Origin: an uncultured Eubacteriales bacterium
GTDB taxonomy: Bacteria; Bacillota; Clostridia; Oscillospirales; Oscillospiraceae
NCBI GenBank assembly: GCA_900540545.1
Contig: UQGJ01000004.1
Location: 1-64,000 of the forward strand
Length of the DNA: 64,000 bases
Reading direction: 5' to 3'
Numbering within the stretch: position 1 is the first letter of the stretch; each line of letters starts with the position of its first letter. The notes beneath the pieces are model-generated. The model saw only the letters and a program-made list of their open reading frames with translations. It did not search any database and was not told where the DNA came from. Of this stretch, positions 30,743-39,572 are shown one piece after another. The position numbers were made by a program, and so were the translations under genes.

Positions 30743-33730
30743 TCAGGTGGCGTTCCGGCTGGCCCAGGCCGACCGCAGGGCCTCCGCCACTGTGGGGTCG
30801 ATGGGGGACGGGTGGGTTTCCGGCTTGCCGGTATAGAAGCCCTGGATATAGTCGGCGCCCAGGCGGATGACGGTCTCCATCTCCGCCCGGGTCTCCACGC
30901 CCTCGGCGATGACCTTGACCCCCATCTCGTGGCAGAGGACGGCCAGATTCTGAAAGACGGCCTGCCGCTTTTCGTCGTGGTCCACGCCGCGGATGATGGC
31001 CATATCCGCCTTGACGTAGTCGGGGGACACGCTGAGCAGGACCGAATCGTTGCTGTAACCGGTGCCAAAGTCGTCGATAGCGATGCCCATGTGCAGTTCC
31101 TTGGCCCGCTGCTGCTTGGCGGCGGTGGCGGTGGCGCTGAGCTCGTCCTCCTCGGTCAGCTCCATGACGATGCGGTGGTGGAACCCCTGGGCCAGGGCGT
31201 CAAAATCCGTCAATTCCTCCGGGGACAGGGCCTGGCTAGGGATGGAGTTGATAAAGACCAGGGTGTCCTCGCCCTTTTCCGGCAGGGCCTGGAAGGACTC
31301 CAGGGCCCGGAACCAGGTGAGCTGCTCCACCTGGGACAGCTTGGACTGGGCCCGGGCGATGCGCAGCAGCTCCGCCGGGGCGGCCAGGGCCTTGGACCGG
31401 GGCCGCATGAGAGCCTCGTAGCCCAGGGGGGCGCCGGAGGCGCAGTCCACGATGGGCTGGAAGACGTAGTCGATGGCGCCGGTCTCCAGGATGCGGTTGA
31501 GCTCCTCCAGACTGTACAGCAGGAAGGAGTCCCGCTGATAGGAGTGGACGTCGAAGTCCTTGACCGAGCCCTTGAGGGCGTTCTTGGCCTCGTACATGGC
31601 GAAGTCGGCGAAGCGGATGAGCTCGGTCAGGGAGGTGCTGTCGTCCGGGTACCACGCCACGCCCACGGAGGCCCGCAGGCGGTGGACGTGGCCGTCGGGC
31701 AGAAGGATGGAGGCAGCGGACATCTTTTCCTTGAAATCCGCGATGGTCTTCAGCAGGGCCTCCCGGCTGTCATAGCCGCTCAAAAACAGGTAGAACTCGT
31801 CGCCGGAGATGCGGGAGGCCAGCCCGCCCCCGGCCGTCACGTCCCGCAGGACGTCGGCGGCGCAGCGGATGTACTCGTCGCCGCAGTCGTGGCCGTAGGT
31901 GTCGTTGAGATATTTCAGGTTGTCCAGGTCCATCATCAGCATGGCGGAAACCTTGAGCTGCTCGGGCTGGGCCTCCAGGGCGCTGATCCTGGCCCGGAAG
32001 GAGCGGCGGTTGAGCAGGTTGGTCAGCAGGTCGTAGTCCCGCTCGTACTCGATGCGCCGCTTTTCCACCACGTCGTCGGTGACGTCCACGAGAACGCCCA
32101 GCACGGACGGGCCGGAGCGGACCATTTGGATACGGACCCAGCGGCCCCCGGGGAGTCGGTAGAGGGCGGTGTTGGACTCCGGGTCGCCCTCCTCCATGTA
32201 TTGGCGCAGCCCATCCAGCAGGGCCAGGAATTCCTGGGTGGTGACGCCGCCCAGCGGCTCCTCCATCCCCAGCAGGGGGAAGAACTCCTTGGTGTAATAG
32301 GGCCGGGAGAGGCCGGGGTCCAGGTGGTAGGCGGCCAGAGGCATCCCGGCAATCTCAATGATTTTGGACAACCGGGAGGAGGCGTCGGCCACGCCCAGGC
32401 TCAACCCCTCGATGGCGGAGGAGAGGTCGTCTATCTCGTCCACGTTGATGGCGGGGAGGCTGACAGGCTGGGCCGGGTCGATGTGGCGCACGGTCCGGGC
32501 CAGGGTCCGGATGGGCCGGGTGAAGATGGACACCATAAGTACGGAGAGCAGAGACCCCAGAATGAGGGTGATGGCGGTCAGGATAAGGACGCTGACGGTG
32601 ATGCTGCGGGAAAAGCTGAACAGGGTGGAGGCGTTGGCCAGCCCCACCAGCACCCACTCCTGTTCGGCAAAGGGGGCGTTGGTGTTGTAGAGGGAGAATT
32701 TCTGGATGCTGGCGTAGACGCGGGAGCCGCCGCCGCTGTCGCCGGAGACCCCATAGACGCTGCCGCGGATAGGCTGGGCGGAGAACTGGCAGTCCCCGGA
32801 GGTGGGGAGCATCCACAGGGCAGAGGGGCCGCTGGTGACCACGGGCTGGTAGACCCCGGGTGCGTAACCGGCGGGGGAGACGGCCAGGAGGTAGGCGTCA
32901 TTTTTGCCGGAGTCCAGCTCGCTGTACGGCAGCAGCGTGCGCAGGTAGTCCGCGGTCAGCTCAATGCCCAGCACCCCGTAGGGGCGGCCGGATGCATCCC
33001 GCAGGGGCTGGGTGTAGGTCACGATGGAGACCTGGTCGTCGTGCAGCGAATAGGGGCCGTGCCAGTACCCCAGGTCCTCCAAATCAGCGGAGGGATGCTC
33101 GACGGCGGCCAGGAGGGGGGCGTAGTAGGAATCGTCGTCCCGGTCCACAGAAAAGGTGGGGGCCCAGTTGATGTCCATGGGTATCTTGACGCTGCGCACC
33201 AGCTGGGACGGGCCCCGCTCCATTAGCAGGTCGGAGTTGTCCGTGGGGGTGGAGGAGGGGTCCAGGTCCCGGTAGTAGACCCCGGCCATATATCGGATGT
33301 CGCCCGTATCGGGCCGGTCCAGAGGGTGGCCGCCATTCAGAACGAGGAACGCGCCGGTGACCGAGTTGCGGCGGATCAGCGCGGTGATCTGGTCCGACAG
33401 GTCCACCACCAGCTGAACGGTGCGGGGGTCGTTGGCGGACAGGTCGGCATAGTCCATGCCGGCCGCCTCAAGATAGGTGGAGACCTCCTCGTCTATCTGC
33501 GCCTGAGCCCGCTCCAGACCGGACCAGCGCTGAAGCATTTCGCTCTCCATATAGTTTTTTCGGTTCAGCGTCCGCTCGCTGAGGATGTCCATGGCGTTCT
33601 GCTCCAGGCGGTCGATGGGGCCGCCAAAGAGGATGAAGCAGGAAAAGATGATGCACTGGACCGCCAGCAGCGTGGACAGAAAGAGCGTCAGCTTTTTCAG
33701 GATGGAATGTTTCCGGTTCCGGGAAGACAT
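30743..33730 (-). CDS. Membrane sensor with GGDEF and EAL domains
   Basis: A 995-residue c-di-GMP signalling protein. TM1 (about 13-37), a large extracellular dCACHE-like sensor (about 40-375), TM2 (about 380-405), HAMP (about 405-455), PAS-like (about 465-560), GGDEF (about 575-735) and EAL (about 750-985). The GGDEF motif reads SGDEF, a variant that is active in some enzymes. The EAL domain keeps the key residues: YEALMR, NSIPSQ, ELTEED, DDFGTGYSN, KADM and EGVET, so phosphodiesterase activity is expected. I prefer the ATG at 33730 (AGGTG 7 nt upstream) over 33745. It lies just downstream of a solute-binding lipoprotein gene, its likely ligand-capturing partner. Confidence 0.93.
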   Translation of the reverse strand: MSSRNRKHSILKKLTLFLSTLLAVQCIIFSCFILFGGPIDRLEQNAMDILSERTLNRKNYMESEMLQRWSGLERAQAQIDEEVSTYLEAAGMDYADLSANDPRTVQLVVDLSDQITALIRRNSVTGAFLVLNGGHPLDRPDTGDIRYMAGVYYRDLDPSSTPTDNSDLLMERGPSQLVRSVKIPMDINWAPTFSVDRDDDSYYAPLLAAVEHPSADLEDLGYWHGPYSLHDDQVSIVTYTQPLRDASGRPYGVLGIELTADYLRTLLPYSELDSGKNDAYLLAVSPAGYAPGVYQPVVTSGPSALWMLPTSGDCQFSAQPIRGSVYGVSGDSGGGSRVYASIQKFSLYNTNAPFAEQEWVLVGLANASTLFSFSRSITVSVLILTAITLILGSLLSVLMVSIFTRPIRTLARTVRHIDPAQPVSLPAINVDEIDDLSSAIEGLSLGVADASSRLSKIIEIAGMPLAAYHLDPGLSRPYYTKEFFPLLGMEEPLGGVTTQEFLALLDGLRQYMEEGDPESNTALYRLPGGRWVRIQMVRSGPSVLGVLVDVTDDVVEKRRIEYERDYDLLTNLLNRRSFRARISALEAQPEQLKVSAMLMMDLDNLKYLNDTYGHDCGDEYIRCAADVLRDVTAGGGLASRISGDEFYLFLSGYDSREALLKTIADFKEKMSAASILLPDGHVHRLRASVGVAWYPDDSTSLTELIRFADFAMYEAKNALKGSVKDFDVHSYQRDSFLLYSLEELNRILETGAIDYVFQPIVDCASGAPLGYEALMRPRSKALAAPAELLRIARAQSKLSQVEQLTWFRALESFQALPEKGEDTLVFINSIPSQALSPEELTDFDALAQGFHHRIVMELTEEDELSATATAAKQQRAKELHMGIAIDDFGTGYSNDSVLLSVSPDYVKADMAIIRGVDHDEKRQAVFQNLAVLCHEMGVKVIAEGVETRAEMETVIRLGADYIQGFYTGKPETHPSPIDPTVAEALRSAWASRNAT

Positions 33731-33769
33731 GGTTTCACCTGCCATTCGTGGAAGCGTTCAGCGGGAGTC

Positions 33770-35251
33770 TCAGGGATTCCCCATGGCGTGGGCGGCTTCC
33801 AAATCGGCCACAAGCTGGCCATACCACTCATCAAAGTGGGCGTCGGTGTCGAACTGGGCCACGGCCTCGTCGTGGGAGAGGCCCCCGGACATGAGGTCCA
33901 GGACGGCCTGACGGTCGGCCACGGCCAAGCCGCTCAGGGAGGACTCCAGCACCGAGCGGCAGGCGTTGCCGCCGTCGAAGGCGCGGGTGGTATAGAGCGT
34001 ATGGGTGTCCAGAACATCCAGAGCCACGGACAGCGTCTCGCCAATCCGCTGGGCGGTGGCCTCGTCGGTCTGACCGTTCAGGGCGGTCTGGATCACGTCC
34101 ATGTCCAGGGCCTGATTGGTGACGGGCAGATAGCCGGAGCCGGCGGAGAATCCGGCGTTCCGCTCCGGGTCGGTGAACCATTTGAGGAAGACCACGGAGG
34201 CGTATTCGGCCTCGGGGGTGGACTGGATGACCGACATGCCAGCACCCTGCTGGGTGGCATAGCGCTCGCCGCCCTCAAAAATCGGGGCGGGGAGGACGGT
34301 GCAGTCGATGGGGTAGGCGTCAAAGTCGCCCACGGCCACCTCGGTGGGGAAGTAGGATGCGCCGGAGGTGGAGCCCACCAGGGCGATGATGTCGCCGATG
34401 TGGGCGTCGTCGGAGCGGAAGCGGCTGTTGGCGGAGAACCAGCCGTTGATGAAGGGCACATAGTAGTTGTCCCACAGGCGGCGCAGGACCGTCTTGTCGG
34501 CCTGAATGACCACATCCTCGCCGGACCCCTGGAAGAGCTCCACGCCCAACTGGCGGGAGCCGATGATGAAATAGTTGGCCATGGCGTCCCGGCCAAACAG
34601 GGATTTGCCGTCGTCCGGCTCCGGCGTGAGGCTGTCGGTCCAGTTATAATAGGACTCCGCCGTGTGGGTCACGCCCTCAAAGGTGGCCAGCTCATCCAGG
34701 CTGGCCCCGGTGGCGGCGGCGAATTTGTCCCAGTCGGTCTGGTTGAGCATGAGGACCTCCAGGGACTTGGCCACCGGGAAGATTTTCAGGGCGCCGCTGT
34801 CGTCCAGATAGCCCTCGGAGATGAACTCGGGGCGGTACAGGGCCAGCTCCTCGTCGGTGAGGTAGTCGGACAGGTCCACCAGCAGACCCAGCTTGTCCAC
34901 CTCGTAGGCGGTGTCGGCATAGGCGGCAAAGATGTCGGGGACCTCCTCGGCCCCCACTTTCTTCTCGGCGGCGTCCGTGACCTTGTCGATGAGGCCATCC
35001 ACGTTGCCCTGGCTGAATGCCTCCACGATGATGCCCTGCTCCCGGCCCACCGTCTCGTTGAATTCAGTGACCAGGGTGTCGAAGGCCGTTTTCTGGGGGC
35101 CGTTATAGTAGTGCCATATCTCCACGGAGATGGGATTGTTGGGGTCCAACTTGGGCCGGACAGCCCCCTGTGCTGGGGAGGAGGTGCAGGCGGTCATGGT
35201 ACTAAGGAAAACGGCTGCGGAGAGACCCGCGGCGGCGATTTGTCTTTTCAA
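33770..35251 (-). CDS. Extracellular solute-binding lipoprotein without a permease
   Basis: A 493-residue family-1-type ABC solute-binding protein. The lipobox is STMTAC with Cys22 as lipid attachment, and the mature part begins in a Ser/Pro stretch. SVEIWHYYNGPQKTAFDTLV (about 41-60) is typical of sugar and polyol binders. No ABC permease or ATPase gene is near; the neighbour downstream, 40 nt away on the same strand, is a CACHE/GGDEF/EAL sensor. A signalling role, presenting ligand to that sensor, is therefore more likely than transport. The TTG start at 35251 has AGAAGGGTGA before it. Confidence 0.88.
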   Translation of the reverse strand: MKRQIAAAGLSAAVFLSTMTACTSSPAQGAVRPKLDPNNPISVEIWHYYNGPQKTAFDTLVTEFNETVGREQGIIVEAFSQGNVDGLIDKVTDAAEKKVGAEEVPDIFAAYADTAYEVDKLGLLVDLSDYLTDEELALYRPEFISEGYLDDSGALKIFPVAKSLEVLMLNQTDWDKFAAATGASLDELATFEGVTHTAESYYNWTDSLTPEPDDGKSLFGRDAMANYFIIGSRQLGVELFQGSGEDVVIQADKTVLRRLWDNYYVPFINGWFSANSRFRSDDAHIGDIIALVGSTSGASYFPTEVAVGDFDAYPIDCTVLPAPIFEGGERYATQQGAGMSVIQSTPEAEYASVVFLKWFTDPERNAGFSAGSGYLPVTNQALDMDVIQTALNGQTDEATAQRIGETLSVALDVLDTHTLYTTRAFDGGNACRSVLESSLSGLAVADRQAVLDLMSGGLSHDEAVAQFDTDAHFDEWYGQLVADLEAAHAMGNP

Positions 35252-35300
35252 TGTAAATCACCCTTCTGTTTTGAACTATGGATCGTGAGAAATATTAAAC

Positions 35301-35329
35301 ATTATACATGCTTTTCCAATCATAGTCAA
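35301..35329 (-). promoter_or_regulatory. Sigma-A promoter of the binding-protein/GGDEF-EAL operon
   Basis: Minus strand: TTGACT (35329-35324), a 17-nt spacer, TATAAT (35306-35301); 50 nt before the TTG start at 35251. Confidence 0.88.
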
Positions 35330-35379
35330 AAGAAACTCCCGCATATACCGAGAATGTGCATATCGGACCTGGAAGTGTG

Positions 35380-35420
35380 TAAAGGAAACACCCTGCACAC
35401 CGCGCTGGGCGTGCAGGGTG
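35380..35420 (-). terminator. Probable terminator of the collagen-like gene
   Basis: CACCCTGCAC (35389-35398) and GTGCAGGGTG (35411-35420) form a stem; on the minus strand a TTTCCTTT run follows. Confidence 0.7.
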
Positions 35421-35462
35421 CTTCTACGCTGGCCGGTATGCCAAGAGCGGAGAAAGGCTGTT

Positions 35463-36479
35463 TTAGGCGGTCGTAACAGTGATGGGGACTGTGGTTCCGT
35501 TGTCCAGTCTCAGGGTCCCGCCGTTGACCGCGCCGCTGGTGGCGTCTACGGTCAGCGCAAGCGAGGCAATGCTTGTGCCGGTAGGGCCAACTGGGCCAAT
35601 GGGGCCGGTGGCGCCATCAGCGCCGGTGGCCCCGGTGGGACCCTGCGGACCGGTCGGTCCAGTTACGCCTGTGGCACCCGTCGCGCCCGCGGCGCCGGTG
35701 GCGCCGGTCGGGCCGGCAGCGCCGACTGCACCAGTCGGGCCTTGCGGGCCAGTAGGGCCGGTGACGCCAGTGGCGCCAGCAGCCCCAGTGGGACCAGTCA
35801 CACCAGTGGCGCCGGTTGCCCCGGTGACGCCAGTGGCGCCTCTGGGACCAACGCTGCCGGCCGCGCCGGTAGGGCCGGTGGGACCGGCGGGAATCGTAAA
35901 GAGGAGCTGAGCGCCATCGGGCGTGAAGGTCTCATCGACCCCTGCCTGGGTGCCTGGGTTGCCGGTAACCGTACCCGCCACAGTGACCACGGGGGTGCTG
36001 CCGGTTGCCCCGGTTGCGCCCGTGGAGCCGCTGGGGCCAGTGGGACCCTGAAGACCGGTCGCTCCAGTCGCGCCCGTCGCTCCGGTGACACCCGTGGCGC
36101 CTGCGGGGCCGCAGGGACCCTGTGCCCCCTGGGGACCTTGGGGTCCCTGCGGGCCGGTGGGCCCCTGAACGCCTTGCGGCCCTTGTGGGCCCATAGGGCC
36201 ACAGGAGCCCTGGGGGCCGCGGGGACCCTGTAAGCCCTGGGGACCCTGAGGCCCCTGGGGGCCGGTGCAGCAGGCGGCCCCGGTAGGTATCAGGGGCGGG
36301 CAGGGCGGCATGGGCGGGCACTCACAGCCGCAGCCGCACGTGCAGACGGGAGGGGGCACACAGCAGCCCATGTCGGACCCGCAGCTGGTGGGGGTGGCGT
36401 GGCAGGACTCGGCGGCCTGAACGGAGGCCGCGAAGCTGGCGGCATCCATAGACTTGCGAGGATAGAAATTCATGTTCAT
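35463..36479 (-). CDS. Collagen-like (GXY) repeat protein, probable spore-surface filament
   Basis: A 338-residue protein. The head (residues about 1-70) is Cys-rich, with clusters such as CGSDMGCC and CTCGCGCECPP. Gly-X-Y triplets rich in GPQ, GPT and GAT follow from about 70 to 160. A non-collagen insert of about 40 residues starts after GATGSTPVV and contains DETFTPDGAQLLFTIPAG. A second collagen run (about 200-300) and a 35-residue beta-type tail end the protein. This resembles BclA-type exosporium hair proteins. The ATG at 36479 was chosen for its AAAGGA site at 6-nt spacing; ATGs at 36485 and 36473 fit worse. No signal peptide is seen, as for exosporium proteins. The location is inference. 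Confidence 0.85.
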   Translation of the reverse strand: MNMNFYPRKSMDAASFAASVQAAESCHATPTSCGSDMGCCVPPPVCTCGCGCECPPMPPCPPLIPTGAACCTGPQGPQGPQGLQGPRGPQGSCGPMGPQGPQGVQGPTGPQGPQGPQGAQGPCGPAGATGVTGATGATGATGLQGPTGPSGSTGATGATGSTPVVTVAGTVTGNPGTQAGVDETFTPDGAQLLFTIPAGPTGPTGAAGSVGPRGATGVTGATGATGVTGPTGAAGATGVTGPTGPQGPTGAVGAAGPTGATGAAGATGATGVTGPTGPQGPTGATGADGATGPIGPVGPTGTSIASLALTVDATSGAVNGGTLRLDNGTTVPITVTTA

Positions 36480-36614
36480 GACCATTCCTTTCACAGCGCG
36501 TCCTAAAGAGAAGGACAGCCGCCCGGAGGGCGGCGCGCTGAATTGGGACAGCGCTCGCAAGAGACCAAGCGTTATCTCCAACCCATCCTATGCCCGCAGG
36601 TCGGATTTGCGCAC

Positions 36615-36651
36615 AAAAGAGCGCGGACCGGAGACATGCTCCGGTCCGCGC
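36615..36651 (-). terminator. Terminator of the Gln/Asn-rich gene
   Basis: A 13-bp stem with GCGCGGACCGGAG and its complement (36621-36633, 36639-36651), followed on the minus strand by TCTTTTG. Confidence 0.88.
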
Positions 36652-36665
36652 CGCTGGAAGGGGTC

Positions 36666-36809
36666 TTAGAAGTTGTTCTGGTTCTCCTGCTTATTCTGGG
36701 CCTGGCTCTTCTTCTTGTTCTGAGCCTGGTTCTGGTTGTTGCGGTTCTGGCTCTGGTTCTGGCTGCGGGACTGGCTCTGGCCGTTGTTCTGGTTGTTCTG
36801 CTCGCTCAT
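36666..36809 (-). CDS. 47-residue Gln/Asn-rich small protein
   Basis: A short gene with a good ribosome site (AAAAGAGGTGA, 5 nt before the ATG) and its own strong terminator. The product begins MSEQNNQNNGQSQSRSQNQS and ends NKQENQNNF: it is made almost only of Q, N, S, K and R, with no hydrophobic core, so it is disordered. It recalls gamma-type small acid-soluble spore proteins in composition, but without their repeat. Its closeness to a probable exosporium gene suggests a spore role. No family could be recognised. Confidence 0.72.
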   Translation of the reverse strand: MSEQNNQNNGQSQSRSQNQSQNRNNQNQAQNKKKSQAQNKQENQNNF

Positions 36810-36951
36810 GAAATTCACCTCTTTTCATTTGCTGACTCTATTATTGCCGGAAACATAGGGGCGCTATTCGGCACAAGAAAAAAAGATACCCAAATACCAT
36901 ATCTTGTGGTATACTGTATTTACTATAATGCGACCTGGGAGGCCGATGAGT

Positions 36952-37407
36952 ATGAAGTGTCCTTTTTGCGGTAATTTAGAGAGCAAGGTCGTGGATTCCC
37001 GCCCCTCTGACGAGGGCGCCAGCATCCGCCGCCGCCGGGAGTGCCTGGAGTGCCACAAGCGCTTCACCACCTATGAGACCATGGAGAGCCTGCCGCTGGT
37101 GGTCATCAAAAAGGACGGCTCCCGCCAGACCTTTGACCGGGACAAGCTCCTGGGCAGTATGCTCAAATCCTGCGAGAAGCGGTCGGTGCCTCTGGCCAAG
37201 CTGGAGGAGATCGCCGGGGAGATCGAGCAGGCCCTCCAGAACGATATGGAACGGGAGGTCAGCTCCGCCGTTATCGGCGAACTGGTCATGGAAAAGCTGA
37301 AGGCGGTGGACGAGGTGGCCTTTGTCCGCTTCGCCTCGGTCTACCGGCAGTTCAAGGACATCAATACCTTCAAGGCGGAGCTGGAAAAGCTGCTGGGCAA
37401 TAAATAA
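36952..37407 (+). CDS. nrdR: Transcriptional repressor NrdR
   Basis: Represses ribonucleotide reductase genes when dATP/ATP is bound. It has 151 residues: a zinc ribbon with CPFC (3-6) and CLEC (31-34), and an ATP-cone from about 46 to 136 including KKDGSRQTFDRDKL. The start is the ATG at 36952 with GGGAGG 9 nt upstream; an in-frame GTG at 36904 adds unsupported residues. A palindrome ATACCA-N7-TGGTAT precedes the TATAAT at 36924 and may be a regulatory site. It is followed by a strong terminator. Confidence 0.97.
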   Translation: MKCPFCGNLESKVVDSRPSDEGASIRRRRECLECHKRFTTYETMESLPLVVIKKDGSRQTFDRDKLLGSMLKSCEKRSVPLAKLEEIAGEIEQALQNDMEREVSSAVIGELVMEKLKAVDEVAFVRFASVYRQFKDINTFKAELEKLLGNK

Positions 37408-37418
37408 AGCTATAAGAA

Positions 37419-37452
37419 CGGCCCCGGACCGATTGGTCCGGGGCCGCTTTCT
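37419..37452. terminator. Terminator between nrdR and the convergent DUF4363 gene
   Basis: GGCCCCGGACC pairs with GGTCCGGGGCC around GATT; GCTTTCTC follows on the plus strand. Confidence 0.85.
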
Positions 37453-37455
37453 CTG

Positions 37456-37836
37456 TCACAGCAGATTTTTCAGGCTGAACTGCTCCATCTCATAGAGCAG
37501 TTCGATTTGGGCGATGAGCCGGGCGTTGGCGGCGGAATACTCCCCGCCCTCCTGGCAGTTGAGGAACTCCTTGACCTCCCGGAAGCCGGTGTGGACCTGG
37601 TCGGTGTCCGCGTGGCGCAGGAAGGTGTAGAGGTACATGTCGTGCTTTTCCCAGATGTCCAGCGAGTGTTCGGTCAACTGTTCCGCCCGCGCCCAATCCC
37701 CGGCCTCTGCCGCGGCCTCCGCCTGGGTCAGCAGGCCGGTCATGTCGGTGGTGAAGCCCTTGAGGTAGAAGGAGCTGCACAGGGTGGCGGCAAAGACCGC
37801 GCACAGGATGCCCACCGCGAGCCAAAGCCGTTTCAC
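37456..37836 (-). CDS. DUF4363 family membrane-anchored protein
   Basis: A 126-residue protein with an N-terminal membrane segment (about 4-22) and a helical outer part with pairs of amphipathic helices. Starts at a GTG with AAGGAGGTG 8 nt upstream. The GTGA overlap with the DUF421 gene's stop couples the two. In many Clostridia a DUF421 protein is followed by a DUF4363 protein, so a physical partnership is likely. Function unknown; no enzyme motif. Confidence 0.82.
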   Translation of the reverse strand: MKRLWLAVGILCAVFAATLCSSFYLKGFTTDMTGLLTQAEAAAEAGDWARAEQLTEHSLDIWEKHDMYLYTFLRHADTDQVHTGFREVKEFLNCQEGGEYSAANARLIAQIELLYEMEQFSLKNLL

Positions 37837-38516
37837 TGCTTCTCCACCTCCTTCGGCACAAAATAGACCCGGTTCTGCTCGTCCACCGTCAGCAGGAACA
37901 CGTCCTGGATGGCGCTGACGCCGTGCTCGTCCAGCCGCTTCTGGAGCCATGCACCGTTGAAGCCCCGGCTGATGAGGTCCCGCTCCTGGAGCCGCCCGTC
38001 GTTGATGATGACCGTGGGCATCCCCACGTCGTCGGGGTACAGGTTCATCTGCTCCGCCGTCACCGGGCGCTGGTTGGCGTAGGGGATGACGGAGACCCGG
38101 CCGTTGGTCTCCAGAATGGCGTACTTCACCGTGGACAGGTCGGTGATGCCCTGCATCCGCAGCTCCTCGTTGAGCTCGTCGATGGTGAAGCGGTTCTTCC
38201 GCATCTCCTGCTGGTTCACCTGGCCGTTGGACACGATGATGCCGGGCCGCCCGCAGATCACGGCCCGGAACTTGACGCTCTTCATGGTGAGCACGGATAA
38301 AATCATGGTGATGCACAGCAGTGTGAGGATGGGGACGATGCCGGCCAGCAGGGGGATGCCGAAATCCTGCATGGGCACGGCGGCCAGGTCGGCGATGATG
38401 AGGTCCAGCACCAGCTCCGAGGGCTCCAGCTCTCCCACCTGCCGTTTTCCCATCAGACGAATACCGACGATGATGAGCAAATATAAAATAATGGTACGTA
38501 CCACGCCGATGATCAT
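37833..38516 (-). CDS. DUF421 (YetF-type) membrane protein
   Basis: A 227-residue protein with three N-terminal transmembrane segments (about 1-20, 35-55, 58-78) and a cytosolic domain in which GRPGIIVSNGQVNQQEM (about 88-104) begins the YetF signature. I chose the ATG at 38516 because AGGAGGTC lies 7 nt upstream. Homologues are common in spore formers, some spore-associated; the molecular function is unknown. Confidence 0.88.
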   Translation of the reverse strand: MIIGVVRTIILYLLIIVGIRLMGKRQVGELEPSELVLDLIIADLAAVPMQDFGIPLLAGIVPILTLLCITMILSVLTMKSVKFRAVICGRPGIIVSNGQVNQQEMRKNRFTIDELNEELRMQGITDLSTVKYAILETNGRVSVIPYANQRPVTAEQMNLYPDDVGMPTVIINDGRLQERDLISRGFNGAWLQKRLDEHGVSAIQDVFLLTVDEQNRVYFVPKEVEKQ

Positions 38517-38630
38517 GCCAGCGACCTCCTGTTGCAATCGGTCCTATCAGTATGAGCGGCGGCGTGGTATAATATCCGCAAGGCGGCTATTATACCATGA
38601 AAAACGGCTTCCGCCGGAAAGGGGCATATC

Positions 38631-39485
38631 ATGGAGAAAAAAAGAAAACGTCAAATCGCGCTCGTTGCGGCCTGCGCGGCGGCGGCCGTCACCGCCGTCA
38701 TCGCCATGGACGACCGCCTGAAGATACAGACCTATGCGCTGAAAAGCGAGAAGCTGGCCGGGCATATTCGCGTGGTCCTGCTGACTGACCTCCACAGCTG
38801 CGTCTATGGGGAGGGCCAGCGGGAGCTGCTGGACGCGGTGGAGGCCCAGCACCCGGACGTGGTCCTGCTGGGCGGCGACATCGTGGACGACGAGCTGGCC
38901 CCGGAGCCGGCCCTAACGGCGGTGAAGGCGCTGGCGGCGGCCTATCCGGTCTACTACGTCACCGGCAATCACGAGTGCTGGAGCGGAGCGGCGGAAGCCA
39001 TCCGGGCGGAACTGGCCTCCTACGGCGTGACCGTCCTCACCGGGGCGTGCGACACGGTCCTCTTTCAGGGGCAGCCGGTGAACCTCTGCGGGGTGGACGA
39101 CCCGGCGGTGGGGGAGGAGGCGTGGAAGGTCCAGTTGGAGCGGTGCGCCCATCAGGCCGACCCGGCCTATTTCACCCTTCTGCTGACCCATCGCCCCGAG
39201 CGGGTGGCGGCCTACGGGGCGTATCCCTTCGATTTGATCCTGGCGGGCCATGCCCACGGGGGCCAGTGGCGGACGCCGGGGTTGCTCAACGGTCTGCTGG
39301 CCCCGGACCAGGGGTTGTTCCCGGCCTACGCCGGGGGCGAATATGCCGTGGGGGAGGGGACCATGATCGTCAGCCGGGGACTGGCACGGGAGTCCACCCG
39401 TATCCCGAGGTTGTTCAACCCGCCAGAGCTGGTGGTCATCGACTTGGGAGAGCTGCAAAAAACAATAAAAAATAATCACAAATGA
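38631..39485 (+). CDS. Membrane-anchored metallophosphoesterase
   Basis: A 284-residue calcineurin-fold phosphoesterase held by an N-terminal hydrophobic anchor (about 8-25). The metal-site motifs are all present: TDLHS (about 52), GGDIVDD (about 82), GNHE (about 109), a later H in LLTHRPE (about 187) and GHAHGGQ (about 206-212). It matches the YkuE/YpbG-like group, with an extracytoplasmic catalytic domain. Upstream is GGAAAGGGGC before the ATG, and a TATAAT at about 38569. The phosphoester substrate may be a lipid or wall intermediate. Confidence 0.92.
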   Translation: MEKKRKRQIALVAACAAAAVTAVIAMDDRLKIQTYALKSEKLAGHIRVVLLTDLHSCVYGEGQRELLDAVEAQHPDVVLLGGDIVDDELAPEPALTAVKALAAAYPVYYVTGNHECWSGAAEAIRAELASYGVTVLTGACDTVLFQGQPVNLCGVDDPAVGEEAWKVQLERCAHQADPAYFTLLLTHRPERVAAYGAYPFDLILAGHAHGGQWRTPGLLNGLLAPDQGLFPAYAGGEYAVGEGTMIVSRGLARESTRIPRLFNPPELVVIDLGELQKTIKNNHK

Positions 39486-39514
39486 TTTACAAAAGGGTTT
39501 TGAAATGCTATAAT
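39486..39514 (+). promoter_or_regulatory. Sigma-A promoter of the second SLH gene
   Basis: TTTACA (39486-39491), a 17-nt spacer, TATAAT (39509-39514); the gene starts at 39573. Confidence 0.85.
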
Positions 39515-39572
39515 CCTCTCAAACACTTCCCGTAGTTGTGACCATGCGGGAGGAAAGAGAGGAGTACTACAA

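Noticed and set aside
35418..36233. Plus-strand Gly/Ala-rich frame opposite the collagen gene
   Set aside because: A reflection of the Gly-X-Y codons; the minus-strand gene has the ribosome site and Cys-rich head.
35479..36270. Regular GC-rich repeats that might be mistaken for a CRISPR array
   Set aside because: The period is 9 bases (Gly-X-Y codons) and there are no unique spacers. No CRISPR array or cas gene was seen in the window.
36543..36974. Leu/Val-rich plus-strand frame, looking like a membrane protein
   Set aside because: Reverse translation of the Gln/Asn-rich gene; there is no ribosome site and it crosses the nrdR promoter.
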